Positions 57,601-64,000 of a stretch of 64,000 nucleotides of DNA are shown piece by piece; the stretch's first letter is position 1, and the number at the start of each line of letters is the position of its first letter. Under the pieces are notes generated by a model, which ran no database searches, was not told the origin of the DNA, and saw only the letters and a program-made list of their open reading frames with translations. The position numbers and the translations under genes were made by a program. This DNA comes from JAWOJB01 sp046484325. Its GTDB lineage: Bacteria; Actinomycetota; Acidimicrobiia; Spongiisociales; ZC4RG35. The stretch lies in assembly GCA_046484325.1 (NCBI GenBank), contig JAWOJB010000039.1, forward strand, positions 1-64,000, in the 5' to 3' direction.

Positions 57601-57652
57601 CATCGTGGACGCAGCGCGAACGCGGCGCCATCGAGCTTCCGGCCAGATGAGC

Positions 57653-57679
57653 GAATCCCCTTGCGTCGCAAGGGGATTC
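57653..57679. terminator. perfect hairpin beside tRNA-Ile
   Basis: Arms GAATCCCCTTGC and GCAAGGGGATTC (12 bases each, no mismatch) enclose a GTC loop, five bases from the tRNA 3' end. It could end leftward tRNA transcription or rightward read-through. It has no long T-run on either side. Confidence 0.6.
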
Positions 57680-57684
57680 TTCAG

Positions 57685-57759
57685 TGGGCCCAGGTGGACT
57701 TGAACCACCGACCTCATCCTTATCAGGGATGCGCTCTAACCGGGCTGAGCTATGGGCCC
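57685..57759 (-). tRNA. tRNA-Ile (GAT anticodon)
   Basis: A 75-base cloverleaf with a seven-pair acceptor stem GGGCCCA/TGGGCCC, D-loop GCTCAGCCCGGTTAGAGC, anticodon stem CATCC/GGATG with loop CTGATAA (anticodon GAT), T-loop GGTTCAAGTCC and discriminator A. No CCA is encoded; the CCA-adding enzyme at 26461-27885 is therefore needed. Its 3' end faces the integrase relic. Confidence 0.95.
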
Positions 57760-58081
57760 TGTACTGGTAGTCAAGGAAACAAAGTCTACAGGGGCTTCCG
57801 GGGCTTCTGGAATCTGTCGTAGAGAGGTACGACAGGCGCCGCAGCGCATCCAGGCGGGTACGCTCAACACCAGGGAGGGTCGTCGCCTTCGTTGTGGTTT
57901 GTCATGTTGCTCTGGCTGGAGTGGTGCAGGGGCCTACGTCGGGATCCAAGACGATGCCTCTCGGCATCCTCTTTAACGCAGGCTTAGTGGCGGTCCGACA
58001 GCGTGGTTGCGATGGGCGGAGACACAACGCTCGTTGCCGAGATGCTGGGTACTCCAGATTAGGTCCAAAGAGGTGGCCTAG
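57760..58081. other. 322-base gap between tRNA-Ile and BTAD regulator
   Basis: No gene is supported. It holds a small hairpin GATGCC-TCTC-GGCATC (57954-57969) followed by CCTCTTT, and an imperfect inverted repeat around CTACAGG and CTGTCGTAG (57785-57821). It must contain the promoters for tRNA-Ile and for the regulator at 58082, but I cannot pick a convincing pair. Confidence 0.5.
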
Positions 58082-61048
58082 ATGGACACGATGCGGTACG
58101 CGATCCTGGGTCCGCTTGAGGTAACGCGGGCAGGGGTCCCGGTGCAGGTCAACGGACCGAAGCAGCGAGCCCTCCTAACTCTCCTGCTACTCCACGCCAA
58201 CGAGGTCGTGTCGACTGACAGGATCATCGAAGCTCTGTGGGGGCCCGATGTGGACGGGCGGGAGGTCGGAACACTGCGTGTCCACATCGCCAACCTGCGG
58301 AGAGCTCTCGAGCCAGGCCGGCGAAAGGGCGATGAGCCAGAGATGCTCGTCACTCATCCGCCTGGCTACTTGCTGCGTGTCGATGACGAAGGGATCGACA
58401 CGCAGCGTTTTGAGCGGCTTGGCTCCGAGGGCCGACGAACGGTTCAGGATGACCCGGGCTACGCGGCCGAGCTTCTCATAGAGGCCCTGGGCCTGTGGCG
58501 AGGCTCCGCTCTCCAAGACGTGCTCTACGAGGATTTTGCTCAGATCGACATCCAGCGGCTCGATGAGCTGCGGCTGTCGGCGGTGGAGAATCTCAATGAG
58601 GCGCGGTTGGCCATGGGCGAACACGCGGATCTGGTCGGTGACCTGGAATCACAGGTTGCGGCCCATCCGCTCAGGGAACGTCTGTGGGGTCAATTGATGA
58701 TCTCCCTATATCGCAGTGGCCGACAGGCCGAAGCCTTTGCTGCCCACCAGCGGCTGTCCGACATCCTTGGCCAGCACGGGTTGGTGCCTGGCCCCGGGTT
58801 GAAACTGCTCGAGGACCGGATCCTTGTCAACGACCCGAGCTTGATGACGCCAACCATGAGGATTGGACCTCATCGAGGGCCTCCTGCCGAACGGACCAGG
58901 TTGATTGGCCGCAGCCGGGAACTAGCCCACCTCGAGTCACGACTCGATGGCGCACGGCTCCTCACGCTCACCGGATCGGGTGGAGTGGGAAAGACTCGCC
59001 TTGCGCAGCGGCTCGCCTGGACCCTCGTAGATGAACATGCCGAGGTGTGGTGGGTGGAGCTGAGCGGACTCTCCGACCCGCAGATGATCCCGGAGCAGAT
59101 CGCCGCTGCGGGTGGGTTGTCACAGGGACCGAACATAGAGACCGTGGACCTTCTGGTGAGACTGGCATCGGTGAGGGATCTGGTGATCGTCCTCGACAAC
59201 TGCGAACACCTCATCGACGCATCGGCCCGTATTGTGGACAGGCTGTTGGCCGAGTCGCCCGGTGTCCGATTCATTACCACAACACGCGAGCCTCTGCAGG
59301 TGGACGGCGAATTGGTCTGGCGTGTCTCGTCGCTGTCGGTCCCTGAGGTCAGGACTCCGCTGGACGAGATAGAGGGGTATCCCAGCGTCGAGCTCTTCCT
59401 GGAACACACCAGGTCAAGAGGCGGCGTCGTCTCACAATCGGAACTACCCGACGTCGCAGTCATCTGTCGGCGGCTCGATGGGATCCCGCTAGCCCTCGAG
59501 CTGGCGGCTGCTCGCGCAACGACCCTTAGCCCCGCCGAAATCAGCGAGCGTCTGGCTGACCGATTCTCGTTGCTGGAACGCAGCCGACGCACCGCGATTG
59601 CTCGACATCGAACACTCGAGGCGGCGATTGACTGGAGCTTCCAACTGTTGGATGAAGGGGATCGACGGCTGCTGACTCGATTGGCGGTGTTCGTCGCCGG
59701 CTTCGATCAAGCGGCTGCTCAGAAGGTCTGCGCGTACGAACCACTGACGACGGAGGATGTGGAAGTCGGGGTGGAGCGGCTTGTCGAGAAGTCGCTGATC
59801 GAACCAGCGCCGGGCCCTGATAGGGGCTTCCGGCTGACGGAGTCGATACAGGCGTTCGCCTGGGATCGTCTGGTAGATGACCCGGATCAGCTCGTGGTTC
59901 GACATCGGGATTGGGCGCTCAGTTTGGCTGTGGAAGGAGGGAGACAGATCCTCTGCGACGAAGGCACCTGGTTCCCCCGACTCGAAGCGGCACATGAGGA
60001 TCTACGAACCGCCTTCGACGAGTCGCTTCGCCGAGGCGATGTCGACGCCGCTCTCCGCCTTGGCGGCTCCATCGGTAGCTATCTCTTGTGGCGACGCACC
60101 AACGAAGCACTGAAATTGTTGGAGCGAGCCATTCTCGCAGCCGACCAGGCTCCTCAAGCGGTGAGACCGTCGACAAGGGCTCTGGGCCTGCTAGCCATCG
60201 GCCCTTTCCTCTGCTACCACAACCGAGTTGAGGAGGGACACAGACGGCTGGCTGAGGCGGCTGAGATCTACAGAAAACTGGACCACAAGGCCGGGCTGAT
60301 GTGGGTCCGCTATCAGCAGAGCTACTTTCCCGTCACTGGTGATCCAGCGGAGCCTCTGCGACATGGCCAAGCCGCCGCGGATTTGGCGCGGCAGATTGCG
60401 GACCCGGTGTCACTGGCGCATATGCTCACCCGATTCGCCGAAACCAAACTGTCACGCCTCACTCGCAGCGATGTCAAAGCGTCGAGCGAACTGGAAGAGA
60501 TCATCTCATTATGTGAAGAAGCCATGCGCTACTGCGAGAAACTGCCTAATCCCTACGCCGCGGGCATGACGAAGATCGTGCTGGGACATGCCCTCTCGAT
60601 ACAGGGGAACACCAACGAGGGATGGGCGTTGGTCGAGCAGGGCGTTCAGGAGCGTAACCGCTTCGCCCTTGGGATCCCTTGCGCATATGAGCTCATATCG
60701 GCTGGCCATCTCGCCCATCGCCTCGGCTACGAGGATCGGTCCTCGACCTTGGTCCGAAGAGGTCTGGAATGTCTCAGTGAACTTGGGCTGATGGACGCCA
60801 CAAGACCAGCACTGCTCGGTGCTGCAGCGGTGCTTCGAAGGTCGGCGCCGAGCGTGGCTGCTCAGATTCTGGGAGCCGCAGAATGCGTCGAACCATTGAA
60901 ATACCACGTTTCGGTCCTCTTCGACGAAGGACAGGTCTTGGAACGGGTCCGCAGCGAACTCGGGAGCATCGAGCTCTCACAGGAGAGAGAGCAGGGGGCA
61001 CGTTTGAGTCCTGAGGATGCGATCGGCCTCGCTCTGGCGCACATCTGA
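58082..61048 (+). CDS. BTAD/NB-ARC transcriptional regulator (SARP-like), with TPR region
   Basis: A 988-residue regulator. The N-terminal winged-helix domain (about 1-100, MRYAILGPLEVTRAGVPVQV) is followed by a bacterial transcriptional activation domain (105-250). An NB-ARC ATPase has Walker A GSGGVGKT (298-305), VIVLDNCEHLID and GIPLALELAAARA. A C-terminal helical TPR-like region follows (about 640-988). An AGAGGTGG ribosome-binding site precedes the ATG. Base composition is clearly lower in GC than the neighbours (for example 29 of 60 at 60481-60540), which suggests acquisition. Targets unknown. Confidence 0.88.
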   Translation: MDTMRYAILGPLEVTRAGVPVQVNGPKQRALLTLLLLHANEVVSTDRIIEALWGPDVDGREVGTLRVHIANLRRALEPGRRKGDEPEMLVTHPPGYLLRVDDEGIDTQRFERLGSEGRRTVQDDPGYAAELLIEALGLWRGSALQDVLYEDFAQIDIQRLDELRLSAVENLNEARLAMGEHADLVGDLESQVAAHPLRERLWGQLMISLYRSGRQAEAFAAHQRLSDILGQHGLVPGPGLKLLEDRILVNDPSLMTPTMRIGPHRGPPAERTRLIGRSRELAHLESRLDGARLLTLTGSGGVGKTRLAQRLAWTLVDEHAEVWWVELSGLSDPQMIPEQIAAAGGLSQGPNIETVDLLVRLASVRDLVIVLDNCEHLIDASARIVDRLLAESPGVRFITTTREPLQVDGELVWRVSSLSVPEVRTPLDEIEGYPSVELFLEHTRSRGGVVSQSELPDVAVICRRLDGIPLALELAAARATTLSPAEISERLADRFSLLERSRRTAIARHRTLEAAIDWSFQLLDEGDRRLLTRLAVFVAGFDQAAAQKVCAYEPLTTEDVEVGVERLVEKSLIEPAPGPDRGFRLTESIQAFAWDRLVDDPDQLVVRHRDWALSLAVEGGRQILCDEGTWFPRLEAAHEDLRTAFDESLRRGDVDAALRLGGSIGSYLLWRRTNEALKLLERAILAADQAPQAVRPSTRALGLLAIGPFLCYHNRVEEGHRRLAEAAEIYRKLDHKAGLMWVRYQQSYFPVTGDPAEPLRHGQAAADLARQIADPVSLAHMLTRFAETKLSRLTRSDVKASSELEEIISLCEEAMRYCEKLPNPYAAGMTKIVLGHALSIQGNTNEGWALVEQGVQERNRFALGIPCAYELISAGHLAHRLGYEDRSSTLVRRGLECLSELGLMDATRPALLGAAAVLRRSAPSVAAQILGAAECVEPLKYHVSVLFDEGQVLERVRSELGSIELSQEREQGARLSPEDAIGLALAHI

Positions 61049-61208
61049 GTCAAGTCTTCAAGGGATGTGTCGCCCTGGGTTGACAACGTCAGGGGCCGCC
61101 GCGAGATCGCGAAACCGCTCATGGACGTCAGCAGTCGCCCCCGGGCGTGGTCCGGGCAGAGGGGCCGCCCGAGCTCGAGCGCGATCCGACCACACTTGCA
61201 CGAGCCGC

Positions 61209-61234
61209 GGGGGCGGCTTCGAGTCGCCGCCCCC
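61209..61234. terminator. GC-rich hairpin between convergent genes
   Basis: Arms GGGGGCGGC and GCCGCCCCC (9 bases, perfect) with an 8-base loop, between the ends of the regulator (61048) and the repeat protein (61254). It is well placed to end both transcripts. No T-run follows. Confidence 0.55.
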
Positions 61235-61253
61235 ATGCCCGTCTCTCTCCCCT

Positions 61254-61607
61254 CTAGCCGGTCGCCCGCTCCTGGATCTGCTGGAAGCGGAGCATCTCGG
61301 CGTACTCGAAGGAGCCATCCGGGGGCAGCGGGTTGAGCGTCTGCATCCGGATGAGCTCCGCCGCCTCGAACGAGCCGTCTGACGGCAGCGGGTCGAGCGC
61401 CTCCATCCGCATGGCCTCGGCGACCTGGAAGGAGCCATCGGTGTCGGTGACCTGCGCCGACGGGGCGACCATCCAGACCACCAGGCCCACCACGAGCAAC
61501 ACGAGGGCGAACCCGAGCCACTGGATCCACGGCACCAGTCCGCTGGGCCGGGGCGGGGCCTCTGGAGGCCGCTCGATGACCTGCTCACGTTGCTGGACCT
61601 GTGTCAC
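61254..61607 (-). CDS. membrane-anchored protein with three 20-residue repeats
   Basis: A 117-residue protein not recognised as any family. A charged, proline-rich N-terminus (1-25) is followed by one transmembrane helix (about 26-47). Three tandem repeats then begin exactly 20 residues apart at Asp57, Asp77 and Asp97, with consensus DGSFxxAExxRMxxLxPLPx; the last is incomplete. The tail would lie outside the membrane. GTG at 61607 was chosen because AAGGAGGTGG precedes it. It is divergent from the BTAD regulator at 61704 across 96 bases, suggesting control by it. Confidence 0.7.
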   Translation of the reverse strand: MTQVQQREQVIERPPEAPPRPSGLVPWIQWLGFALVLLVVGLVVWMVAPSAQVTDTDGSFQVAEAMRMEALDPLPSDGSFEAAELIRMQTLNPLPPDGSFEYAEMLRFQQIQERATG

Positions 61608-61703
61608 GGTCCACCTCCTTCGATGACCCACCATGACACCGGTCGCATTCGGTTCGTTGAGGACGCGCTGATGGAACCCTGACCAACTCCCCTGGATGGC
61701 CCC

Positions 61704-62504
61704 ATGCAAGAGATCCACACTGAGGAAGATCAGGTGGTGACGGTGGAATCACGGCCCCGGATCCTGGTGCTCGGGCCGCCGGCGGTGGTGGTCGACGACC
61801 GGCTTGTGTCGGCGGGGGGAGGGCGCGCTCGGGCGCTGCTCGCCGCCCTCGTCCTCGGCGTCAACCACACCGTGTCGCCCGACCGGCTGATCGACGTGGT
61901 GTGGGGCGATCGGGCGCCTGGCGCCGCCACCAACGCCCTCCAGTCGCACGTCTCGCATCTGCGCCGCCTGCTCGGTCCCGGCTCGATCGAGGCCCACGAG
62001 CACGGGTATCTGCTGCGGGCAACCTGTGAGGAGATCGACGCCTGCGTCTTCGAGCATCTCGTCGAGGACGCGGCGGAGGTGCAAGGCCAGGACCCGGCCT
62101 CAGCCAGGTCGATGGTGCGACGGGCACTGTCGCTGTGGCGGGGAGAGGCGTTCGGGGAGCTGGGCCCCGTCGAGCCGTTCCATCTCGAGGCGCTCCGTCT
62201 GGACGAGTTGCGCCGGACCGCGGCCGAGATCGAGCTGGTCGCCGAGGTGGCGCTCGGAGAGCGGGTTCGAGCAGTGGCCCAGCTCCGGGCGGCCCTCGCC
62301 GCCGACCCGTACCGGGAGAACCTGTGGACGCTGCTGGTCGAGGCGCTGGCGGCCGACGGCCGCCGGGCGGAGGCGCTGGCGGCCTGGGACGGGTATGCGG
62401 CCGCGCTGGCGGCACTCGGCCTGGCACCTTCGGCCCCGATGCGACACCTGCTGGATCAGATCGTCGGGCCCGGGGCGTGCTTCCTCCGTCGTGACCAACG
62501 TTGA
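61704..62504 (+). CDS. stand-alone BTAD/SARP-type transcriptional regulator
   Basis: A 266-residue activator with a winged-helix domain (about 18-105; RILVLGPPAVVVDDRLVSAG and NALQSHVSHLRRLLG) and a BTAD domain (about 112-260; LSLWRGEAFGELG and AALAADPYRENLWTLLVEAL). It lacks the NB-ARC and TPR parts of the large regulator upstream, so it is of the short SARP type. The ATG at 61704 is used; an internal GTG near 61737 is possible. The stop codon overlaps a perfect hairpin. Confidence 0.85.
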   Translation: MQEIHTEEDQVVTVESRPRILVLGPPAVVVDDRLVSAGGGRARALLAALVLGVNHTVSPDRLIDVVWGDRAPGAATNALQSHVSHLRRLLGPGSIEAHEHGYLLRATCEEIDACVFEHLVEDAAEVQGQDPASARSMVRRALSLWRGEAFGELGPVEPFHLEALRLDELRRTAAEIELVAEVALGERVRAVAQLRAALAADPYRENLWTLLVEALAADGRRAEALAAWDGYAAALAALGLAPSAPMRHLLDQIVGPGACFLRRDQR

Positions 62505-62539
62505 GCAACGGCGTGGGCACAGCCCACGCCGTTGCTCAA
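62501..62539 (+). terminator. intergenic hairpin, TTGAGCAAC family, copy 2
   Basis: A perfect 18-base stem (arms 62501-62518 and 62522-62539) with an ACA loop, starting with TTGAGCAACGGCGTGGGC. It overlaps the stop of the short regulator and lies before the convergent tRNA-Ala. The outer arms match copies 1 and 3, and the sequence after the stem, ATGA, is shared with them. Confidence 0.7.
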
Positions 62540-62554
62540 TGATCGGAGCGGCCG

Positions 62555-62627
62555 TGGAGCTGAGGGGATTCGAACCCCTGACCCCCTGCTTGCAAAGCAG
62601 GTGCTCTGCCAACTGAGCTACAGCCCC
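62555..62627 (-). tRNA. tRNA-Ala (TGC anticodon)
   Basis: A 73-base cloverleaf: acceptor GGGGCTG/CAGCTCC, D-loop GCTCAGTTGGCAGAGC, anticodon stem CCTGC/GCAGG with loop TTTGCAA (anticodon TGC), T-arm AGGGGTTCGAATCCCCT, discriminator A. No CCA is encoded. The neighbouring hairpin at 62501-62539 separates it from the convergent regulator gene. Confidence 0.95.
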
Positions 62628-62720
62628 GTCACCCCGGCATGATACGGGCACCGGTGGCCGGGCCACCGTGCCGGGGACACGGGCCCGTCGCTAACGTGCT
62701 GTGGATCGGAGAGGAGCACC

Positions 62721-63578
62721 ATGGCGCGGTGGGATCGCCTGCGGAGCCGAGGCAACATCGAGGACCGTCGCGGGATGGGCGGCCCGATGGTGGCGGCCGG
62801 GGGCGTCGGGGGGATCGGCATCCTCGTCCTGCTGCTTATGACCTTCCTGGGCGGCGGCGCCGGCGACCTCGACCAGGTGCTCGGCCAGCTCCAGGGCGCC
62901 CAGGCTCCGCAGGGCGGGGTGCAGGCCGAGGAGTTCCGGGGCGAGGACGACTACGAGGTGTTCGCCTCCACCGTGTTGGGGTCGGCCGACGACGCCTGGC
63001 GGGCCATCTTCGCCTCTAACGGGCTGGAGTACTCCGAGCCACGGCTCGTGCTCTTCCGGGGCCAGACCCAGTCGGGCTGTGGCGGGGCGAACTCGGCCAC
63101 CGGGCCTCACTACTGCCCGCTCGACCGGACGATCTACCTCGACGAAACCTTCTTCGACGAGCTGGTCCGGCGGTTCGGGGCCCAGGGTGGCGACGTCGCC
63201 GAGGCCTACGTGATCGCCCACGAGGTCGGCCACCACGTCCAGAACGAGCTCGGCATCCTGGAGCAGGTCCAGCAGGTGCAGCGGTCGACCGGCTCCCAGG
63301 CCGAGGCCAACGAGCTCTCGGTCAAGCTCGAGCTGCAGGCAGACTGCTTCGCCGGTATCTGGGCCCACTCGATCCGGGACCTGGGGGTGTTCCTGCCCGG
63401 TGAGATCGAGGAGGCGATCGACGCCGCCGAGGCGGTGGGCGACGACCGGATCCAGGAGACCACCCAGGGCCGCATCACCCCCGAGAACTGGACCCACGGC
63501 TCCTCCGAACAGCGGGTCGAGTGGTTCACCATCGGGTATGAGACCGGGGACCCGTCCCGGTGCGACACGTTCGGCTAG
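62721..63578 (+). CDS. YpfJ-like neutral zinc metallopeptidase
   Basis: A 285-residue membrane-anchored protein of the putative neutral zinc metallopeptidase family. One transmembrane helix is at about 24-46. The zinc site is HEVGHH (167-172) in EAYVIAHEVGHHVQNELG, with the LQADCFAGIWAHS segment supplying a further ligand. GGANSATGPHYCPLDRTIYL is characteristic of the family. The domain faces outside. It starts 93 bases past the tRNA-Ala 5' end. Confidence 0.9.
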   Translation: MARWDRLRSRGNIEDRRGMGGPMVAAGGVGGIGILVLLLMTFLGGGAGDLDQVLGQLQGAQAPQGGVQAEEFRGEDDYEVFASTVLGSADDAWRAIFASNGLEYSEPRLVLFRGQTQSGCGGANSATGPHYCPLDRTIYLDETFFDELVRRFGAQGGDVAEAYVIAHEVGHHVQNELGILEQVQQVQRSTGSQAEANELSVKLELQADCFAGIWAHSIRDLGVFLPGEIEEAIDAAEAVGDDRIQETTQGRITPENWTHGSSEQRVEWFTIGYETGDPSRCDTFG

Positions 63579-63581
63579 GTC

Positions 63582-63860
63582 TCAGCGGCCGTCCCGCACC
63601 ACGCCTTGGAGCTCGGTGGGGACGAGCTCGCACTTCCAGGTGGCGAGATCCCGGTCGGAGGGGACGGTGGGGACGTGGATCTCGCCCGCGATGATCCTTC
63701 GCCGCCACTCCTCGAGCTCGGGGACGAGGTGGTCGACGAAGCCCCCGCTGCGGGAGTAGTCGAGGCCGCCGGCAGCCAGGTCGAGCACGTGCGTGCCGGC
63801 CTGGAGGCGGCCGCTCGCCCAGTCGACGATGCTCGTGTACACGGCCGCAGCGTCGGACAT
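63582..63860 (-). pseudogene. C-terminal fragment of a BMP/PnrA-family binding protein
   Basis: A 92-codon frame, VYTSIVDWASGRLQAGTHVL then DLAAGGLDYSRSGG and WRRRIIAGEIHVPTVPSD. It resembles only the last quarter of basic-membrane-protein family lipoproteins (the GVGYS and IxxGxIxVP region). A TGA stop lies in frame three codons before the ATG, and no N-terminal part is present. It is probably a remnant, although the frame itself is intact. It is convergent with the metallopeptidase gene, three bases apart. Confidence 0.55.
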
Positions 63861-63906
63861 CGCCCTTCAGAGGCGCCCGCGGAGGCTCTAGGTCCGCTCT
63901 AGACAA

Positions 63907-63950
63907 CATTGGGCAACCACGAGGCCTCTGCCCTCGTATCTGCTCAATGA
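63907..63950 (-). terminator. intergenic hairpin, TTGAGCAAC family, copy 3
   Basis: Arms TTGGGCA/TGCTCAA with an inner perfect ACGAGG/CCTCGT stem. It lies just after the end of the partial leftward gene at 63966, as copy 1 lies after dnaB. Its first 20 bases match copy 1 at 19 positions. Confidence 0.55.
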
Positions 63951-63965
63951 ACGGGGGGCGAGGGC

Positions 63966-64000
63966 TCAGCCGCCGGCCGGGTCGAGGAAGACCACCGGGA
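63966..64000 (-). CDS. 3' end of a leftward gene cut by the window edge
   Basis: The minus strand reads PVVFLDPAGG followed by a TGA at 63966-63968. Only about ten codons are inside the window, so no identity can be given. The presence of a hairpin just beyond the stop supports it as a real gene end. Confidence 0.3.
   Translation of the reverse strand, partial: PVVFLDPAGG

Noticed and set aside
57685..57759. A second copy of the tRNA-Ile 3' end as an att site to the left of the integrase relic
   Set aside because: I looked for the T-arm and acceptor sequence in 53-57 kb by eye and found none; absence by eye is not proof.
60862..61530. Leftward frame containing CKCGRIALELGRPLCPDHARG, looking like a zinc ribbon
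   Set aside because: The frame continues without a break deep into the antisense of the large regulator and shares its other part with the antisense of the repeat protein; cysteine pairs alone are not enough to call a gene.

Overview
This is a high-GC chromosomal window that contains the replication origin of a deep-branching actinobacterium. The gene order on the left side of dnaA (CCA-adding enzyme, pseudokinase, ECF sigma and anti-sigma, trxB, trxA, cwlM, parB, parA, rsmG, jag, yidC, yidD, rnpA, rpmH) and on its right side (dnaN, recF, DUF721, gyrB, gyrA, DUF3566) is the order found around oriC in Mycobacterium. The remaining content fits an Acidimicrobiia-like lineage better than a mycobacterium: a PilT-like ATPase, many class III cyclase and BTAD-type regulators, a haloalkane dehalogenase-like hydrolase and an intein in dnaB. 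The class assignment is inference only.

Layout. 1-4.9 kb: end of an alpha/beta hydrolase, then the leftward operon rpsF-ssb-rpsR-rplI-dnaB. DnaB carries a full-size intein with its homing endonuclease. 4.9-17.2 kb: mostly leftward metabolic and housekeeping genes, including a DUF192 protein, panB, nfo, pyrE, a cis-isoprenyl transferase, an AtuA-like protein, an Xaa-Pro peptidase, an exo/endonuclease-phosphatase protein, a NUDIX hydrolase and a haloalkane dehalogenase-like hydrolase. A decayed DUF2252 gene follows. 17.5-24.9 kb: tightly overlapped arginine operon argC-J-B-D-R-G plus argH, without argF, with a palindromic operator candidate just before argC. 24.9-30.1 kb: M1 lipoprotein peptidase, CCA-adding enzyme, PilT-like ATPase and a deacetylase-family protein. 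30.1-36.9 kb: rightward acetyltransferase, DegV, pseudokinase, sigma/anti-sigma, thioredoxin system and a CwlM homologue with no zinc ligands.

36.9-51.1 kb is the origin core. parB, parA, rsmG (with a parS site inside its start), jag, yidC, yidD, rnpA and rpmH run left; dnaA, dnaN, recF, DUF721, gyrB, gyrA and DUF3566 run right. The dnaA-dnaN gap holds degenerate DnaA boxes followed by a GC-rich spacer and a run of TAC/CAC triplets that looks like a DnaA-trio unwinding element.

51.1-64 kb is accessory. It has a lipoprotein, a GNAT protein and a hydrolase-cyclase fusion, then a scrambled zone (55.4-57.6 kb) with a possible transposase relic, an inverted cyclase-linker fragment, a decapitated AAA regulator and a tyrosine-recombinase relic abutting the 3' end of tRNA-Ile. 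A large BTAD/NB-ARC regulator with low-GC patches follows. Next are a membrane protein with three 20-residue repeats divergent from a stand-alone BTAD regulator, tRNA-Ala, a zinc metallopeptidase and a C-terminal fragment of a BMP-family protein. A hairpin with TTGAGCAAC/GTTGCTCAA arms occurs in three places, each time just after a gene end.
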